Positions 6,575 to 14,052 of a DNA stretch of 17,324 nt are shown one piece after another. The notes under the pieces are model-generated. The model did not search any database, was not told the DNA's origin, and saw nothing but the letters and a program-made list of their open reading frames with translations. Within the stretch, counting starts at the first letter, position 1; every line of letters starts with the position of its first letter. The DNA is from an uncultured Treponema sp. (GTDB lineage Bacteria > Spirochaetota > Spirochaetia > Treponematales > Treponemataceae), in assembly GCA_937901865.1 (NCBI GenBank), contig CALDID010000066.1:1-17324 (forward strand), given 5' to 3'. Made by a program: the position numbers and the translations under genes.

Positions 6575-9154
6575 ATGTCAGTTCAAGAAGATGTGTACGG
6601 GAACACATATAAGGCAGCCCAAGAACAAATGATGCTATTGCAGAACGCAATAGCACTTCAAGAGAACAAGGGATTTGCAAGCATAGAAGAATTGGAAGAT
6701 TGGGCTAGGGAACATTGTCTTGACAAACTATTGTTTAGTAATAGCTCACATCAATTCTTATGTGTATCTCATAAGGGTGAGATAATGTTGCCACACGCCT
6801 TTGAACAATATTACGGTACGATATTGTTTACGATGGGGGGGACTGAAAAGAAACCTGCTAGAGTATCGTGGAGTCCGAAAGGCTTTAAGTATTACAATAA
6901 GGCAAATATAAACGGTGAGCAAGGCGATGGAATACATAAGCCTTTGTATTATCGTAACTATTGTGTGCCGACTGGTTACTACTCGCAGGAAAAAGAAGCG
7001 TTTAACATTGCTAAACCGTTTCCTGTTTTTGCAAAAGAAACTGGTCGAGATACAAGTCATATATACACATATATACAGCACATTGCTGGAGAATGTTCCT
7101 TGCATTTGCTGGCGTGGTTAAGGGCAAAGATGATGTATCCGACAATCAAAACGCAGGTAGTGCCTATCATCGTGAGCCGCGCACAAGGTTCTGGCAAGAC
7201 GACTTTTGCAGAAGTAATCTGTAAGGGTTTGTTTGGTAAAGACAATGTGATTGTATCTGACCAGTACGACAGTAGTGCTAGATTCAATGCGGACTATGCG
7301 GATGCTCTTATTGTCTGTCAAGAAGAGAAAGAGGAAACGGACAAGAGGAATCCCGTAGGCACGTTAAAAAGTAGGGCTACTGCGACGACAATCAGAAAGG
7401 AGCAGAAGGGAATAGACCCTGTTTATCAAGAGAGTTATACAGACTTTATTGTTACAACAAATAAAGATGTACCGATAAAGTTTGATGGTAGAGAAGACCA
7501 AAGACGGTTTATGATTATGGAAGCTGATGAGAACTTTACGAGAAAAAAGAGTGCATTAGCAGATGAAGTCTTTACGAAACTGTATGGGTTCGATGCGAAC
7601 TATCACCCTGTCGGGAAACCTTTTGTGGAAGATAAAGACCTCATTGCGCAATTCAAGCACGAACTGTACAGCAACGAAGCACTTGAGAAAATATCTCTTA
7701 GGAATTTTCCTAAGACGGCTGCGTACAAACGTTGCTTTAGTTTGCCAAGAACAAACGAAGCGACGGATATTGAGAGTATTATGCGTTCGATTGCGCCATA
7801 CTTACGGGCATCTCTTGAAAAAGGAGTGCTGGTATCCGAAATCAATGGCAGTTATTTGAGCGACATAATAGAGAATATATACGCTGTTGAAGTTATGCCA
7901 GCGTATGGAGGAAGGGCTGCTTATGTAGCATTGTGCCGCCCGCTAGTATTCTTTGACTTGGGAACTAAGAAACCTTTCTCACACGCTGTGGTAGAAAGGA
8001 CTATGCTAGATTGCGTGGATTACTTGAGAAGTCAAGGGCTTGCGATTGTACCAGATACAGAGCCATTGATGTGGGGATTTTCTAAGCTGCAAGGGCGTTA
8101 TAAGAAAGCACCTACTATAAAGTTGTGTAAGGTTGAAGATGTGCCGCAGGTTCAGATACCGACAATAGACTTAAAGCCTGTGCTAAAAGAACTTCCGAAA
8201 CCGACAGAACGACAAGGTAGCCGTCTTAGAGTAAATGAAAACTTCAAAGTAGATGAGATGGGCTGTTTTGAAACTGTGAATGAAATGAAGCCATACGTTA
8301 AATCTCTAAAGAACAAGACTGCAAACGTTGCTTATATGGACACGTTCTTGTTTGAAAGCGACGAAGCGAATGATGTAATTGTTAAGCAGGAACAAAAGAG
8401 GGCTTTAGAGTACGCATCGAACTACGGAGAAGAGTATACTATTGAAGCAGAGATACTATACAAAGAAAGACTCGAACTTGCTTTGAAAGAAGGACAGCGG
8501 CTGTTTGACGATGGTATTGTTGCGCGTATTGTATACAGCGGTGCTAAGAGTTATCACTTCCTAGTAAGAGTAAAAGACGAGCCTAGCAACATTGATGAGT
8601 ACAAATGGCTACACGCTTACTTGAGTTTGCATTTGTCTGACAAGTTATTGTTTGACAGTCAATGTTCAGACCCAGCAAGACTCACCCGCAGTCCTCTTGA
8701 ACTTGAACGATACACAAGCAAGTACGGCTTGCAGATTATTGGCAAGCAGAAACTTGTGTGCGAGAACTGGAACAACGTGTATGACTTTGAATGGCGGAAC
8801 TTGTATGCGCAATGGTGTGCTAGACCTTTGAGTAAGTTGGAACAGTTCAGAGGGAAGCCTTTGTATCCAACAAGACCAGAGTTTAAGGCAGCGGCAGAAG
8901 CCGTGTCAACAGGAGCGTTCTGGAGCAATGAAAAGTACAATGGCGACAGACAGAGATTGTTCTTTCCCGCTTACAGATTGCTACGTTCATTGGGTGTAAC
9001 GCACGATGAGTTATGGCACGATATTATCCCGAACGGATTGAAAAACTACAACAAGCCTAGCGAAATAAACTATTGGCTTACAAGAGAAAACTGTTCGTTG
9101 ATAATGTCTATTGACAATGATTTTGACGAGGAGAAACAGGACGATGTTGAGTGA
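6575..9154 (+). CDS. Helicase-primase: SF3 helicase followed by AEP-type primase
   Basis: 859 aa; AAGAGG site 6 nt before the ATG. Residues about 195-320 match the phage/plasmid P4-type superfamily 3 helicase: Walker A AQGSGKTTF (203-211), Walker B-like ADALIVCQEEKE (242-253), sensor TTNKDVPI (294-301) and GREDQRRF (305-312). Residues about 575-740 match the archaeo-eukaryotic primase catalytic fold: acidic FESDE (593-597), YSGAKSYHFLVRV with H661 (654-666), and DPARLTRSP (699-707). In most phage primase-helicases the primase comes first; here the order is reversed. The N terminus (1-190) and the linker (350-575) are unassigned. It should unwind DNA and make primers at the phage fork. Confidence 0.88.
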   Translation: MSVQEDVYGNTYKAAQEQMMLLQNAIALQENKGFASIEELEDWAREHCLDKLLFSNSSHQFLCVSHKGEIMLPHAFEQYYGTILFTMGGTEKKPARVSWSPKGFKYYNKANINGEQGDGIHKPLYYRNYCVPTGYYSQEKEAFNIAKPFPVFAKETGRDTSHIYTYIQHIAGECSLHLLAWLRAKMMYPTIKTQVVPIIVSRAQGSGKTTFAEVICKGLFGKDNVIVSDQYDSSARFNADYADALIVCQEEKEETDKRNPVGTLKSRATATTIRKEQKGIDPVYQESYTDFIVTTNKDVPIKFDGREDQRRFMIMEADENFTRKKSALADEVFTKLYGFDANYHPVGKPFVEDKDLIAQFKHELYSNEALEKISLRNFPKTAAYKRCFSLPRTNEATDIESIMRSIAPYLRASLEKGVLVSEINGSYLSDIIENIYAVEVMPAYGGRAAYVALCRPLVFFDLGTKKPFSHAVVERTMLDCVDYLRSQGLAIVPDTEPLMWGFSKLQGRYKKAPTIKLCKVEDVPQVQIPTIDLKPVLKELPKPTERQGSRLRVNENFKVDEMGCFETVNEMKPYVKSLKNKTANVAYMDTFLFESDEANDVIVKQEQKRALEYASNYGEEYTIEAEILYKERLELALKEGQRLFDDGIVARIVYSGAKSYHFLVRVKDEPSNIDEYKWLHAYLSLHLSDKLLFDSQCSDPARLTRSPLELERYTSKYGLQIIGKQKLVCENWNNVYDFEWRNLYAQWCARPLSKLEQFRGKPLYPTRPEFKAAAEAVSTGAFWSNEKYNGDRQRLFFPAYRLLRSLGVTHDELWHDIIPNGLKNYNKPSEINYWLTRENCSLIMSIDNDFDEEKQDDVE

Positions 9155-9626
9155 TGTCGAGTATCTATTATCTACGCGTCTAATTCCATATCTAAAAGAT
9201 ATGAGAGAGTTCTGGCAGCAGGTTACAGGTATCAACACAATGATAACAGGAGAACATAAGTTCAAGGGGGATATTTATTACAGAGTTACCAACACGCCAA
9301 ACCGAAGTCCGATAAAAAATATCCAAGTGTTTCCGTTCGTTTCGACGGCAAACTTGGGTATCGGCAGCAGCGGGTATCAACAAACTCTTGCAAAGATTTG
9401 TTGCGAAAACAAATTCAGAATTGAAGAGTTTACCATTATCGTCAAAAGCGGTATCCCGACGATGTTTCAACGGGGGCAATGGCTGGCGTTCATACCGACA
9501 GATGTGCTTGAGAAAGCGCAGGATATTGGAACGTGGGTGTTTCTCACAAAAGAGGAAATGAGAAACTTGTGCATAACAGAAGGTGTCTACGCTTCTATTA
9601 AGCAAAAAGTTATTCGTTTTTTTTGA
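9144..9626 (+). CDS. Hypothetical protein, 160 aa
   Basis: The ATG at 9144, with GAGGAG about 10 nt upstream, overlaps the primase end by 11 nt; a longer in-frame start would overlap more and lacks a better site. The protein mixes helices and strands (KNIQVFPFVSTANLGIG, FRIEEFTIIVKSGIP, TWVFLTKEEM), and its last codons sit in a T8 run (9617-9624) encoding RFF. I do not recognise it. Last gene of unit 2, so probably replication-linked by context only. Confidence 0.7.
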   Translation: MLSDVEYLLSTRLIPYLKDMREFWQQVTGINTMITGEHKFKGDIYYRVTNTPNRSPIKNIQVFPFVSTANLGIGSSGYQQTLAKICCENKFRIEEFTIIVKSGIPTMFQRGQWLAFIPTDVLEKAQDIGTWVFLTKEEMRNLCITEGVYASIKQKVIRFF

Positions 9627-9630
9627 TAGA

Positions 9631-9675
9631 TATTCACGGGAATATACTAACAAAAGAAAAGTATTGATGTATAAT
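9631..9675 (+). promoter_or_regulatory. Promoter P3 with operator copy
   Basis: TATTCACGGGAATA (9631-9644) is the reverse complement of the 14-mer at P1 and P2, and TATAAT is at 9670-9675. The distance from operator centre to -10 equals that of the first P1 copy. The -35 position is poor (CTAACA at 9647-9652). It would drive the leader and unit 3. Confidence 0.65.
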
Positions 9676-9711
9676 GGAGGACGTACAGGAAGCCCAGCCT
9701 GTACGTCCTCC
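9676..9711 (+). repeat. Perfect 14-bp inverted repeat at the P3 start site
   Basis: GGAGGACGTACAGG at 9676-9689 and CCTGTACGTCCTCC at 9698-9711 are exact reverse complements with an 8-nt loop. The repeat begins right after the -10 box, so the start of transcription (expected about 9682) lies inside the left arm. It could be an operator, or a 5'-end RNA hairpin. The left arm holds a GGAGG and the right arm a CCTCC. There is no T-run, so it is not a terminator. Confidence 0.75.
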
Positions 9712-9725
9712 TTAGTAAAGAAAGG

Positions 9726-9779
9726 TGATAAGCTCGGTAGACAACAATGTTGTAGCAGGTTCGACTCCTGCTCTTATTG
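9726..9779 (+). ncRNA. tRNA-like element or degenerate tRNA in the P3 leader
   Basis: The T-arm is canonical: GCAGG (9755-9759), seven-base loop TTCGACT, CCTGC (9767-9771). TGATAAG (9726-9732) can pair over 7 bp with CTTATTG (9773-9779), including two G-U pairs, as an acceptor-like stem. A D-loop-like CTCGGTAG follows at 9733-9740, then ACAAC-AAT-GTTGT (9741-9753), a 5-bp arm with a 3-base loop where the anticodon arm should be. There is no 7-base anticodon loop, the D-arm is shortened and no CCA is encoded, so it cannot be a working decoding tRNA as read. It is either a decayed tRNA, a tRNA mimic, or a structured leader for the gene at 9820. Confidence 0.5.
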
Positions 9780-9819
9780 ATAGGTCATAGACCGAACATA
9801 TTTATATGGGGGTGTCAAT

Positions 9820-10584
9820 ATGGACACACAGGAAGATTTTTTATCTGAGTACGCAGGGCAGGGCTTTGAAGCAATGACTGCAAAGGAAATGGCATCGGCT
9901 TACTTGTCATTGGTACAAGACGGTTCTGATGTCGTGGAGCAAGGTGTTGCCGCAGGACAGTGGCGATGTAGTTCTACTGGCGACGTGTACGGTAAGGAAG
10001 TCAAGGTTGTAGTTCTTGACTTTACGACAGTATGGTGTGAGAAAGATGCTACAACAGGTAAGACAGTTGCACGTTATGCACCGAACTCAATCAAGGTTGA
10101 CACAAGACTGCCGCCGAAAAATGCAGCAAATCAGTTCTGCAAGATGTTCAATCCAGACACGGGGAACGAGATTGTTGAACTCTTTATGTACGCAGTAACC
10201 TTGCCCGACCACCCAGAAGTCGGCACTCTGCTGTACAACCCGCCAGTAGGCAATATGAAAGTGCTGAAAGGTTGGAACAAAATGATGCACTCGCAGATTA
10301 TGGCAAACGGAAAACGTTTCCCGATTTTCGGTTATGTCTGGACACTCTGCTGCGATTCTGTCAAAACGAAGCAGGGCAAGAAAGTGTGGCAGCTTGTTTC
10401 CGTCAAAAAGGAAAATCCAGTTACACGGGAATTGTTCACTGGTTCGTTGAAACCGCAGTTGGAAGCAGTGAAGAAAGTGAATATGATTGCTCTTTCTGCG
10501 CCAGACGAAGAAGAAAACGAACAGACAAACACGGAGATGTCGCCAGAAGATGCAGCGGCTCTCGCGGCAATGGATATTGAGTAA
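9820..10584 (+). CDS. Probable ssDNA-binding-like phage replication protein, 254 aa
   Basis: It follows the tRNA-like leader with a GGGGGTG ribosome site. The middle (59-215) is strand-rich (KEVKVVVLDFTTVW, GYVWTLCCDSV, VWQLVSVKK), as in OB-like folds. The C terminus is a strongly acidic tail (PDEEENEQTNTEMSPE) typical of ssDNA-binding proteins that recruit partners. It resembles phage proteins found between primase and polymerase genes. No precise family can be proved from motifs. A true SSB is encoded 0.6 kb downstream, so this may be a second ssDNA protein or a recombination mediator. Confidence 0.5.
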   Translation: MDTQEDFLSEYAGQGFEAMTAKEMASAYLSLVQDGSDVVEQGVAAGQWRCSSTGDVYGKEVKVVVLDFTTVWCEKDATTGKTVARYAPNSIKVDTRLPPKNAANQFCKMFNPDTGNEIVELFMYAVTLPDHPEVGTLLYNPPVGNMKVLKGWNKMMHSQIMANGKRFPIFGYVWTLCCDSVKTKQGKKVWQLVSVKKENPVTRELFTGSLKPQLEAVKKVNMIALSAPDEEENEQTNTEMSPEDAAALAAMDIE

Positions 10585-10591
10585 CAACATC

Positions 10592-10615
10592 TAGGCGGGA
10601 AAGTATTCCCGCCTA
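10592..10615 (+). repeat. Intergenic hairpin before the MazZ-like gene
   Basis: TAGGCGGGAA / TTCCCGCCTA form a perfect 10-bp GC-rich stem with a 4-nt loop. AAGGAG and then nine Ts (10626-10634) run straight into the ATG at 10635. The T-run is 10 nt past the stem, too far for an efficient intrinsic terminator. Partial attenuation or mRNA-end protection is possible. Confidence 0.6.
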
Positions 10616-10634
10616 CTTTAAGGAGTTTTTTTTT

Positions 10635-11216
10635 ATGGATTCATTCAAAGATGATAAGGGTAAGTTACGGTACGACACAGTACCGCCTTCTTTTGAGGAA
10701 GCGTTGGCGTTGGTTCTTTCTTTTGGTGCTTCTAAGTACGGCAAGAATACTTGGCAGCAGGTGAAAAACGGCAGAGAAAGATACTACTCTGCTTTGCGCA
10801 GACACCTTGCTGCTTGGGCAATGGGCGAACATCTGGATAGTGAAAGTGGGCTGCCCCATCTCTATCACGTCGCCGTGAATGCTTTGTTTATCAATTACTT
10901 TGACCAGCAGCAGTTGAACCAAAAAGAAAAGAAAGACGAGGAAGACTTGGAGAAGATGAAAGAATGCTTCCGAAAGGATTACAAAAAAGCGACAGGAGAC
11001 TTCCGACGTTTTGTAGACAAGCACGGCGATGAGGACGACTTGGTACGAGATTTCTTGAAGCATATCTTTGAGGAAGGTGAGGAAGAAAACAGCCCAGAGG
11101 AAGAAGGTTCTGTAAGCGACAAAAAAGGCGGCAGCAAGTTTGTGAAAATCAAAGTCGCAGATGAAGAAAGCGCAGAAAAAATCGCAAACGCTCTTGAGGA
11201 GATTTTCAATGGCTGA
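10635..11216 (+). CDS. DUF5664 / dATP-dGTP diphosphohydrolase-like (MazZ-type) protein
   Basis: 193 aa. The first 92 residues carry the family signature: LRYDTVPP (11-18), FGASKYGKNTW (30-40), RYYSALRRHL (49-58), GEHLDSESGLPHLYHVAVNA (64-83), with acidic residues of the MazG-like metal site on helices. MazG-like helical bundle enzymes hydrolyse nucleoside triphosphates to monophosphates; phage S-2L MazZ acts on dGTP when making 2-aminoadenine DNA. DUF5664 is also common in phages without that base. Residues 93-193 are an unusual charged extension ending in a compact helix (KFVKIKVADEESAEKIANAL). A T9 tract fills the space between AAGGAG and ATG. It overlaps ssb by 8 nt. Confidence 0.75.
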   Translation: MDSFKDDKGKLRYDTVPPSFEEALALVLSFGASKYGKNTWQQVKNGRERYYSALRRHLAAWAMGEHLDSESGLPHLYHVAVNALFINYFDQQQLNQKEKKDEEDLEKMKECFRKDYKKATGDFRRFVDKHGDEDDLVRDFLKHIFEEGEEENSPEEEGSVSDKKGGSKFVKIKVADEESAEKIANALEEIFNG

Positions 11217-11625
11217 CATAAATGTTATGACGTTCACAGGTCGACTTACATCTGATGCTACTTACAAAGTAACGACAACGGGCAAGGGCTTGCTTACAAT
11301 GAACGTGGCAGTGAATACAGGTTTTGGGCAATACTCTAAAACTGTATTCTTGAAGGTGCAGCAGTGGGGCGAGCGCGGTGCAAAGGTTTGCCCGTTCTGC
11401 AAAAAAGGACAGCTTATCGGCGGCTCTGGTGAGTTGTCTACAAACAGCTGGACTACAAGCAACGGCGATGCACGAACTGACCTTGTGGTTGATGTGCTTT
11501 CTTTTCAACTGCTGGGAAGCAAGAAAGAGAATGAACAAACGCCGCAGAAGGCAGTACCAAAAGCAGCCGAAGAAGGCTACGAAGAAAACTATACTGACGT
11601 AGACGGGGAGGAGATTCCGTTCTAA
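11209..11625 (+). CDS. ssb: Single-stranded DNA-binding protein
   Basis: 138 aa from ATG 11209 (GAGGA site 7 nt upstream; longer in-frame starts would sit inside the previous gene). The OB fold shows FTGRLTSDATYK (9-20), LLTMNVAVNT, TVFLKVQQWG and the KKGQLIGGSGELSTNSW loop (65-81), as in bacterial SSBs. After a Gln/Pro/Glu-rich linker the protein ends in DGEEIPF, the conserved acidic tip that docks replication partners. It coats ssDNA at the fork and probably works with the primase and polymerase of this operon. Confidence 0.93.
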   Translation: MADINVMTFTGRLTSDATYKVTTTGKGLLTMNVAVNTGFGQYSKTVFLKVQQWGERGAKVCPFCKKGQLIGGSGELSTNSWTTSNGDARTDLVVDVLSFQLLGSKKENEQTPQKAVPKAAEEGYEENYTDVDGEEIPF

Positions 11626-11636
11626 ACGGAGGATAC

Positions 11637-11661
11637 GTTTCCCCTTTTCTCAAGGGGAAAC
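11637..11661 (+). repeat. Intergenic hairpin after ssb with downstream T10 tract
   Basis: GTTTCCCCTT / AAGGGGAAAC form a 10-bp stem with a 5-nt loop. Ten Ts follow at 11670-11679, 8 nt after the stem, then the GAGGTGAT ribosome site of the next gene. AAACG (11624-11628) can also pair with CGTTT (11636-11640), an alternative fold. It may be a weak or regulated terminator; read-through is needed to reach the polymerase. Confidence 0.55.
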
Positions 11662-11691
11662 TCGGCTTCTTTTTTTTTTGAGGTGATAAAA

Positions 11692-12075
11692 ATGAAAGAC
11701 GTAGAAAGAAATGATAAAGGTTTTATCCGAAGGAATTGCATTACACAATTTGATACCAAGTATGTTTCTTTAGGTGATGTATGCGTACCAGTTTATGATT
11801 GGAGTTATCTATTTGATAAAGATGCGAATTCGTTTAAGAATATTTATCAAGTAGCCGCGATAGATACGACAAGAGAAGACTGTTATGGTCTTGTCCGCAT
11901 TGGCAGAGATAAAACAAAAGAAGGTTTGGTATGGACAAAAGGGGTGTACAGGTTCGGAACATTTGAGGAAATGCTTTTGAATGGAGTAAAAAAAGAAGTT
12001 CAAGAGGTTTTTGAATGGCAGAACTTATGGGGAAAATTGTATCAGTCAAAGTTGGAACAGGCAAGGATGGCTTAA
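11692..12075 (+). CDS. Hypothetical protein, 127 aa
   Basis: ATG 11692 with GAGGTGAT 4-5 nt upstream is chosen over an in-frame GTG 9 nt earlier, which would overlap that site. The protein is strand-rich (TKYVSLGDVCVPVYDWSYLF, IYQVAAIDTT) and ends in a helical, basic tail (LWGKLYQSKLEQARMA). No known motif. Its 3' end overlaps the polymerase start by 61 nt in another frame, which suggests coupled expression. Function unknown. Confidence 0.72.
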   Translation: MKDVERNDKGFIRRNCITQFDTKYVSLGDVCVPVYDWSYLFDKDANSFKNIYQVAAIDTTREDCYGLVRIGRDKTKEGLVWTKGVYRFGTFEEMLLNGVKKEVQEVFEWQNLWGKLYQSKLEQARMA

Positions 12076-13652
12076 TTGTTGATGTGTATAACGAAAAAGC
12101 ACATCGGCAATATGTACCTAGCACACCTAAATGGAGTGTGCTAGAAAGGGTAATGGCAGACGGAAGTTTCGATAAGGTTGTTGCGGGAATAGATGGCATT
12201 GGAACTTTGTTTGCTGATTACGGGGTTGAAGTAAAAGGCAACATCATAGATGTTAAAGTGATGGCGCAGTATCTGAATATAGATATGCATTTCAAAGACA
12301 CTGTTGAAGTCTATGAGTTTTACAAACAGCACATTGCTGAAATGGAAAAGTTCAAAGAGGCTTTTGAAAGAGATGTGCTGTTAAACACTGTAATGCTACA
12401 GGTGCGTAAGACAGGTGTTCGTATAGATACATCTGCTTTAGCAAAACTTACTACACAAGTAGAAGAGAAATATTATGATGTAATGGCGAGATTGTTGGAC
12501 TTTGATATTACACCAGAAATAATAAAAAGCCCTAAGCAGTTAGGTGTAGCACTGAATGTGCTAGGCATACATTCAGAAGTAAAAACTATGACGGGGGCGG
12601 AGAGTTGGGATGCGAACGCTCTTTTAAGACTGACGAGATACCCCGTCATAAGAATGATAGGAGAGTTTAAGAACTACGACGGTCTACTAACAAAGTTCTT
12701 GAAGGGGGCTATAAAGAATAACATTAGGCAGGACGGTAGAATACATTGTGTGTTTAATCCCGTAGGTACTGTTACAGGTAGATTTTCTTGTGATAGTCCT
12801 AACCTACAGAACATACCTGCAAGGAATAAAAGTTTTGGACAGTCGTTCGGAAAGGAAGTGCGGTCGCTCTTTATTCCAGAAGAGGATTGCTACTTTGGAG
12901 CGGCGGATTATTCACAGATAGAATACCTGCTATTATGCAATTATGCTCTAGGCAAGCAAGCACAATGGCTGGTAGACCAAGCACGAAGCGGCGTTGACTT
13001 TCACGAAGTTGCAATGCAGCTCACGGGAATAACACCTAGAGAAATGGTAAAGCCGTTTAACTATGGTGCTATTTATGGTATGGGTTGGCGGACGGCTTTG
13101 AAAAATAACTACGTTTTGTTTTCAAAGAAAGCAGAAGAGTTGAACATATCTGCTGAACAATATGCACAGCAGTTGTACAATCTTTATCACGAGAAGTTTC
13201 CCGCGATAAAGCATACAATGGCAATCGTAGAATCTGTTGCAGAGAAAAATGGATATGTAAAGACGATAGGCGGACGTTACGTCTACTTACCTAAAGAAGA
13301 GTTCAATTCTGCAACAGGAAAGAAAGAACGCCCGATGTATAAGATGTTGAACTATCTGTTACAGGGAAGTGCCGCTGACATATTAAAGAAAGCGATATGT
13401 GAAGCATACAAGAAAGGTTGTTTTAACGAACTTGTGCTACACCTTACTATACACGACGAGTTAGACTTTTCGATACCAAAAACAAAGGAGGGTGTAGAAG
13501 CAACAAAAGAATTGACAAGAACGATGGAGGTGGTTTACAAAGATGTGTTAAAAGTTCCTATAAAGGTCGAATGTGATGTCGGATGTAATTGGGGATATTG
13601 GAAAGACGATGTATGGGAAGCCATACTCGCTTTTGGAATTAACAAGGAGTAA
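12015..13652 (+). CDS. Family A DNA polymerase lacking an active proofreading domain
   Basis: 545 aa, AGAGG site 7 nt before ATG 12015. Polymerase motifs: TGRFSCDSPNLQNIPAR (254-270), motif A DYSQIEYLL (298-306), motif B R342-x3-K346 with FNYG at 348-351 and YGMG, motif C HDE (480-482). Before the polymerase fold there are only about 125 residues. VVAGIDGIGTLF...DYGVEVKGNIIDVKVMAQYLN (55-89) aligns with the exonuclease motif II region of Pol I, but the N-x3-D residues are replaced and the N-terminal DxE motif is absent. So this is a shortened, probably proofreading-less enzyme; it has no 5'-3' nuclease. Motif B has Tyr where E. coli Pol I has Phe762. It is the likely replicative polymerase of the phage. 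Confidence 0.93.
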   Translation: MAELMGKIVSVKVGTGKDGLIVDVYNEKAHRQYVPSTPKWSVLERVMADGSFDKVVAGIDGIGTLFADYGVEVKGNIIDVKVMAQYLNIDMHFKDTVEVYEFYKQHIAEMEKFKEAFERDVLLNTVMLQVRKTGVRIDTSALAKLTTQVEEKYYDVMARLLDFDITPEIIKSPKQLGVALNVLGIHSEVKTMTGAESWDANALLRLTRYPVIRMIGEFKNYDGLLTKFLKGAIKNNIRQDGRIHCVFNPVGTVTGRFSCDSPNLQNIPARNKSFGQSFGKEVRSLFIPEEDCYFGAADYSQIEYLLLCNYALGKQAQWLVDQARSGVDFHEVAMQLTGITPREMVKPFNYGAIYGMGWRTALKNNYVLFSKKAEELNISAEQYAQQLYNLYHEKFPAIKHTMAIVESVAEKNGYVKTIGGRYVYLPKEEFNSATGKKERPMYKMLNYLLQGSAADILKKAICEAYKKGCFNELVLHLTIHDELDFSIPKTKEGVEATKELTRTMEVVYKDVLKVPIKVECDVGCNWGYWKDDVWEAILAFGINKE

Positions 13653-13701
13653 TGGTGGGAGTGCGATATTACAAAAGAACATAAATAGCAGGAGATGTGA
13701 T

Positions 13702-14052
13702 ATGAATCTTTGGAAAGAAACTTTGGGTGTCTTAAAAGCCCATAAGAAGACGTGGGAAGATGTTCGCTGGGTCGGAACTTATGAATACAAGATTTCAAAA
13801 GATAATTTTGAATTGCTTGCAAAAAAAACAAACTATGATTCGGGATATGGTGCGCAGGAAGTTGCTAGTGATTTACTTGTAGTAGGGGCTGACTGGTATT
13901 TACGGAGAGAGGAGTATGATGGTGCTGAAAACTGGGATTTTATTTCTATGGTAGAAGAGCCAACAGAAACTAGACTTGTAGAACGTCTTACATCATTGGG
14001 GTGGGAAACGCTGTCGGAGTTGAATGATGATAAAGTTCGGGGAAGTGAGTAG
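13702..14052 (+). CDS. Hypothetical protein, 116 aa
   Basis: ATG 13702 with GGAGA 6 nt upstream; an earlier in-frame start lies inside the polymerase gene. It has a Lys-rich N-terminal helix, then VRWVGTYEYKISKDNFELLAKKTNY, a GYGAQEVASDLLVVGADWYL segment and an acidic end. The central part may be a small mixed fold. Product unknown. It follows the polymerase after a 49-nt gap that holds no clear signal and overlaps the next gene by 26 nt. Confidence 0.75.
   Translation: MNLWKETLGVLKAHKKTWEDVRWVGTYEYKISKDNFELLAKKTNYDSGYGAQEVASDLLVVGADWYLRREEYDGAENWDFISMVEEPTETRLVERLTSLGWETLSELNDDKVRGSE

Noticed and set aside
10087..10590. 167-codon minus-strand ORF
   Set aside because: Antisense to the ssDNA-binding-like gene; no promoter or ribosome site.
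10665..11237. 190-codon minus-strand ORF
   Set aside because: Antisense shadow of the MazZ-like gene; no ribosome site and a Phe/Leu-rich composition from reading the complement.
13021..13031. Partial match to the operator (TCACGGGAATA)
   Set aside because: Inside the polymerase gene, three positions of the 14-mer fail and there is no TATAAT, so likely chance.
13652..13684. 10-codon ORF just after the polymerase (TAATG coupling, AAGGAG)
   Set aside because: Has a ribosome site but is too short to support as a gene; may be a leader peptide.
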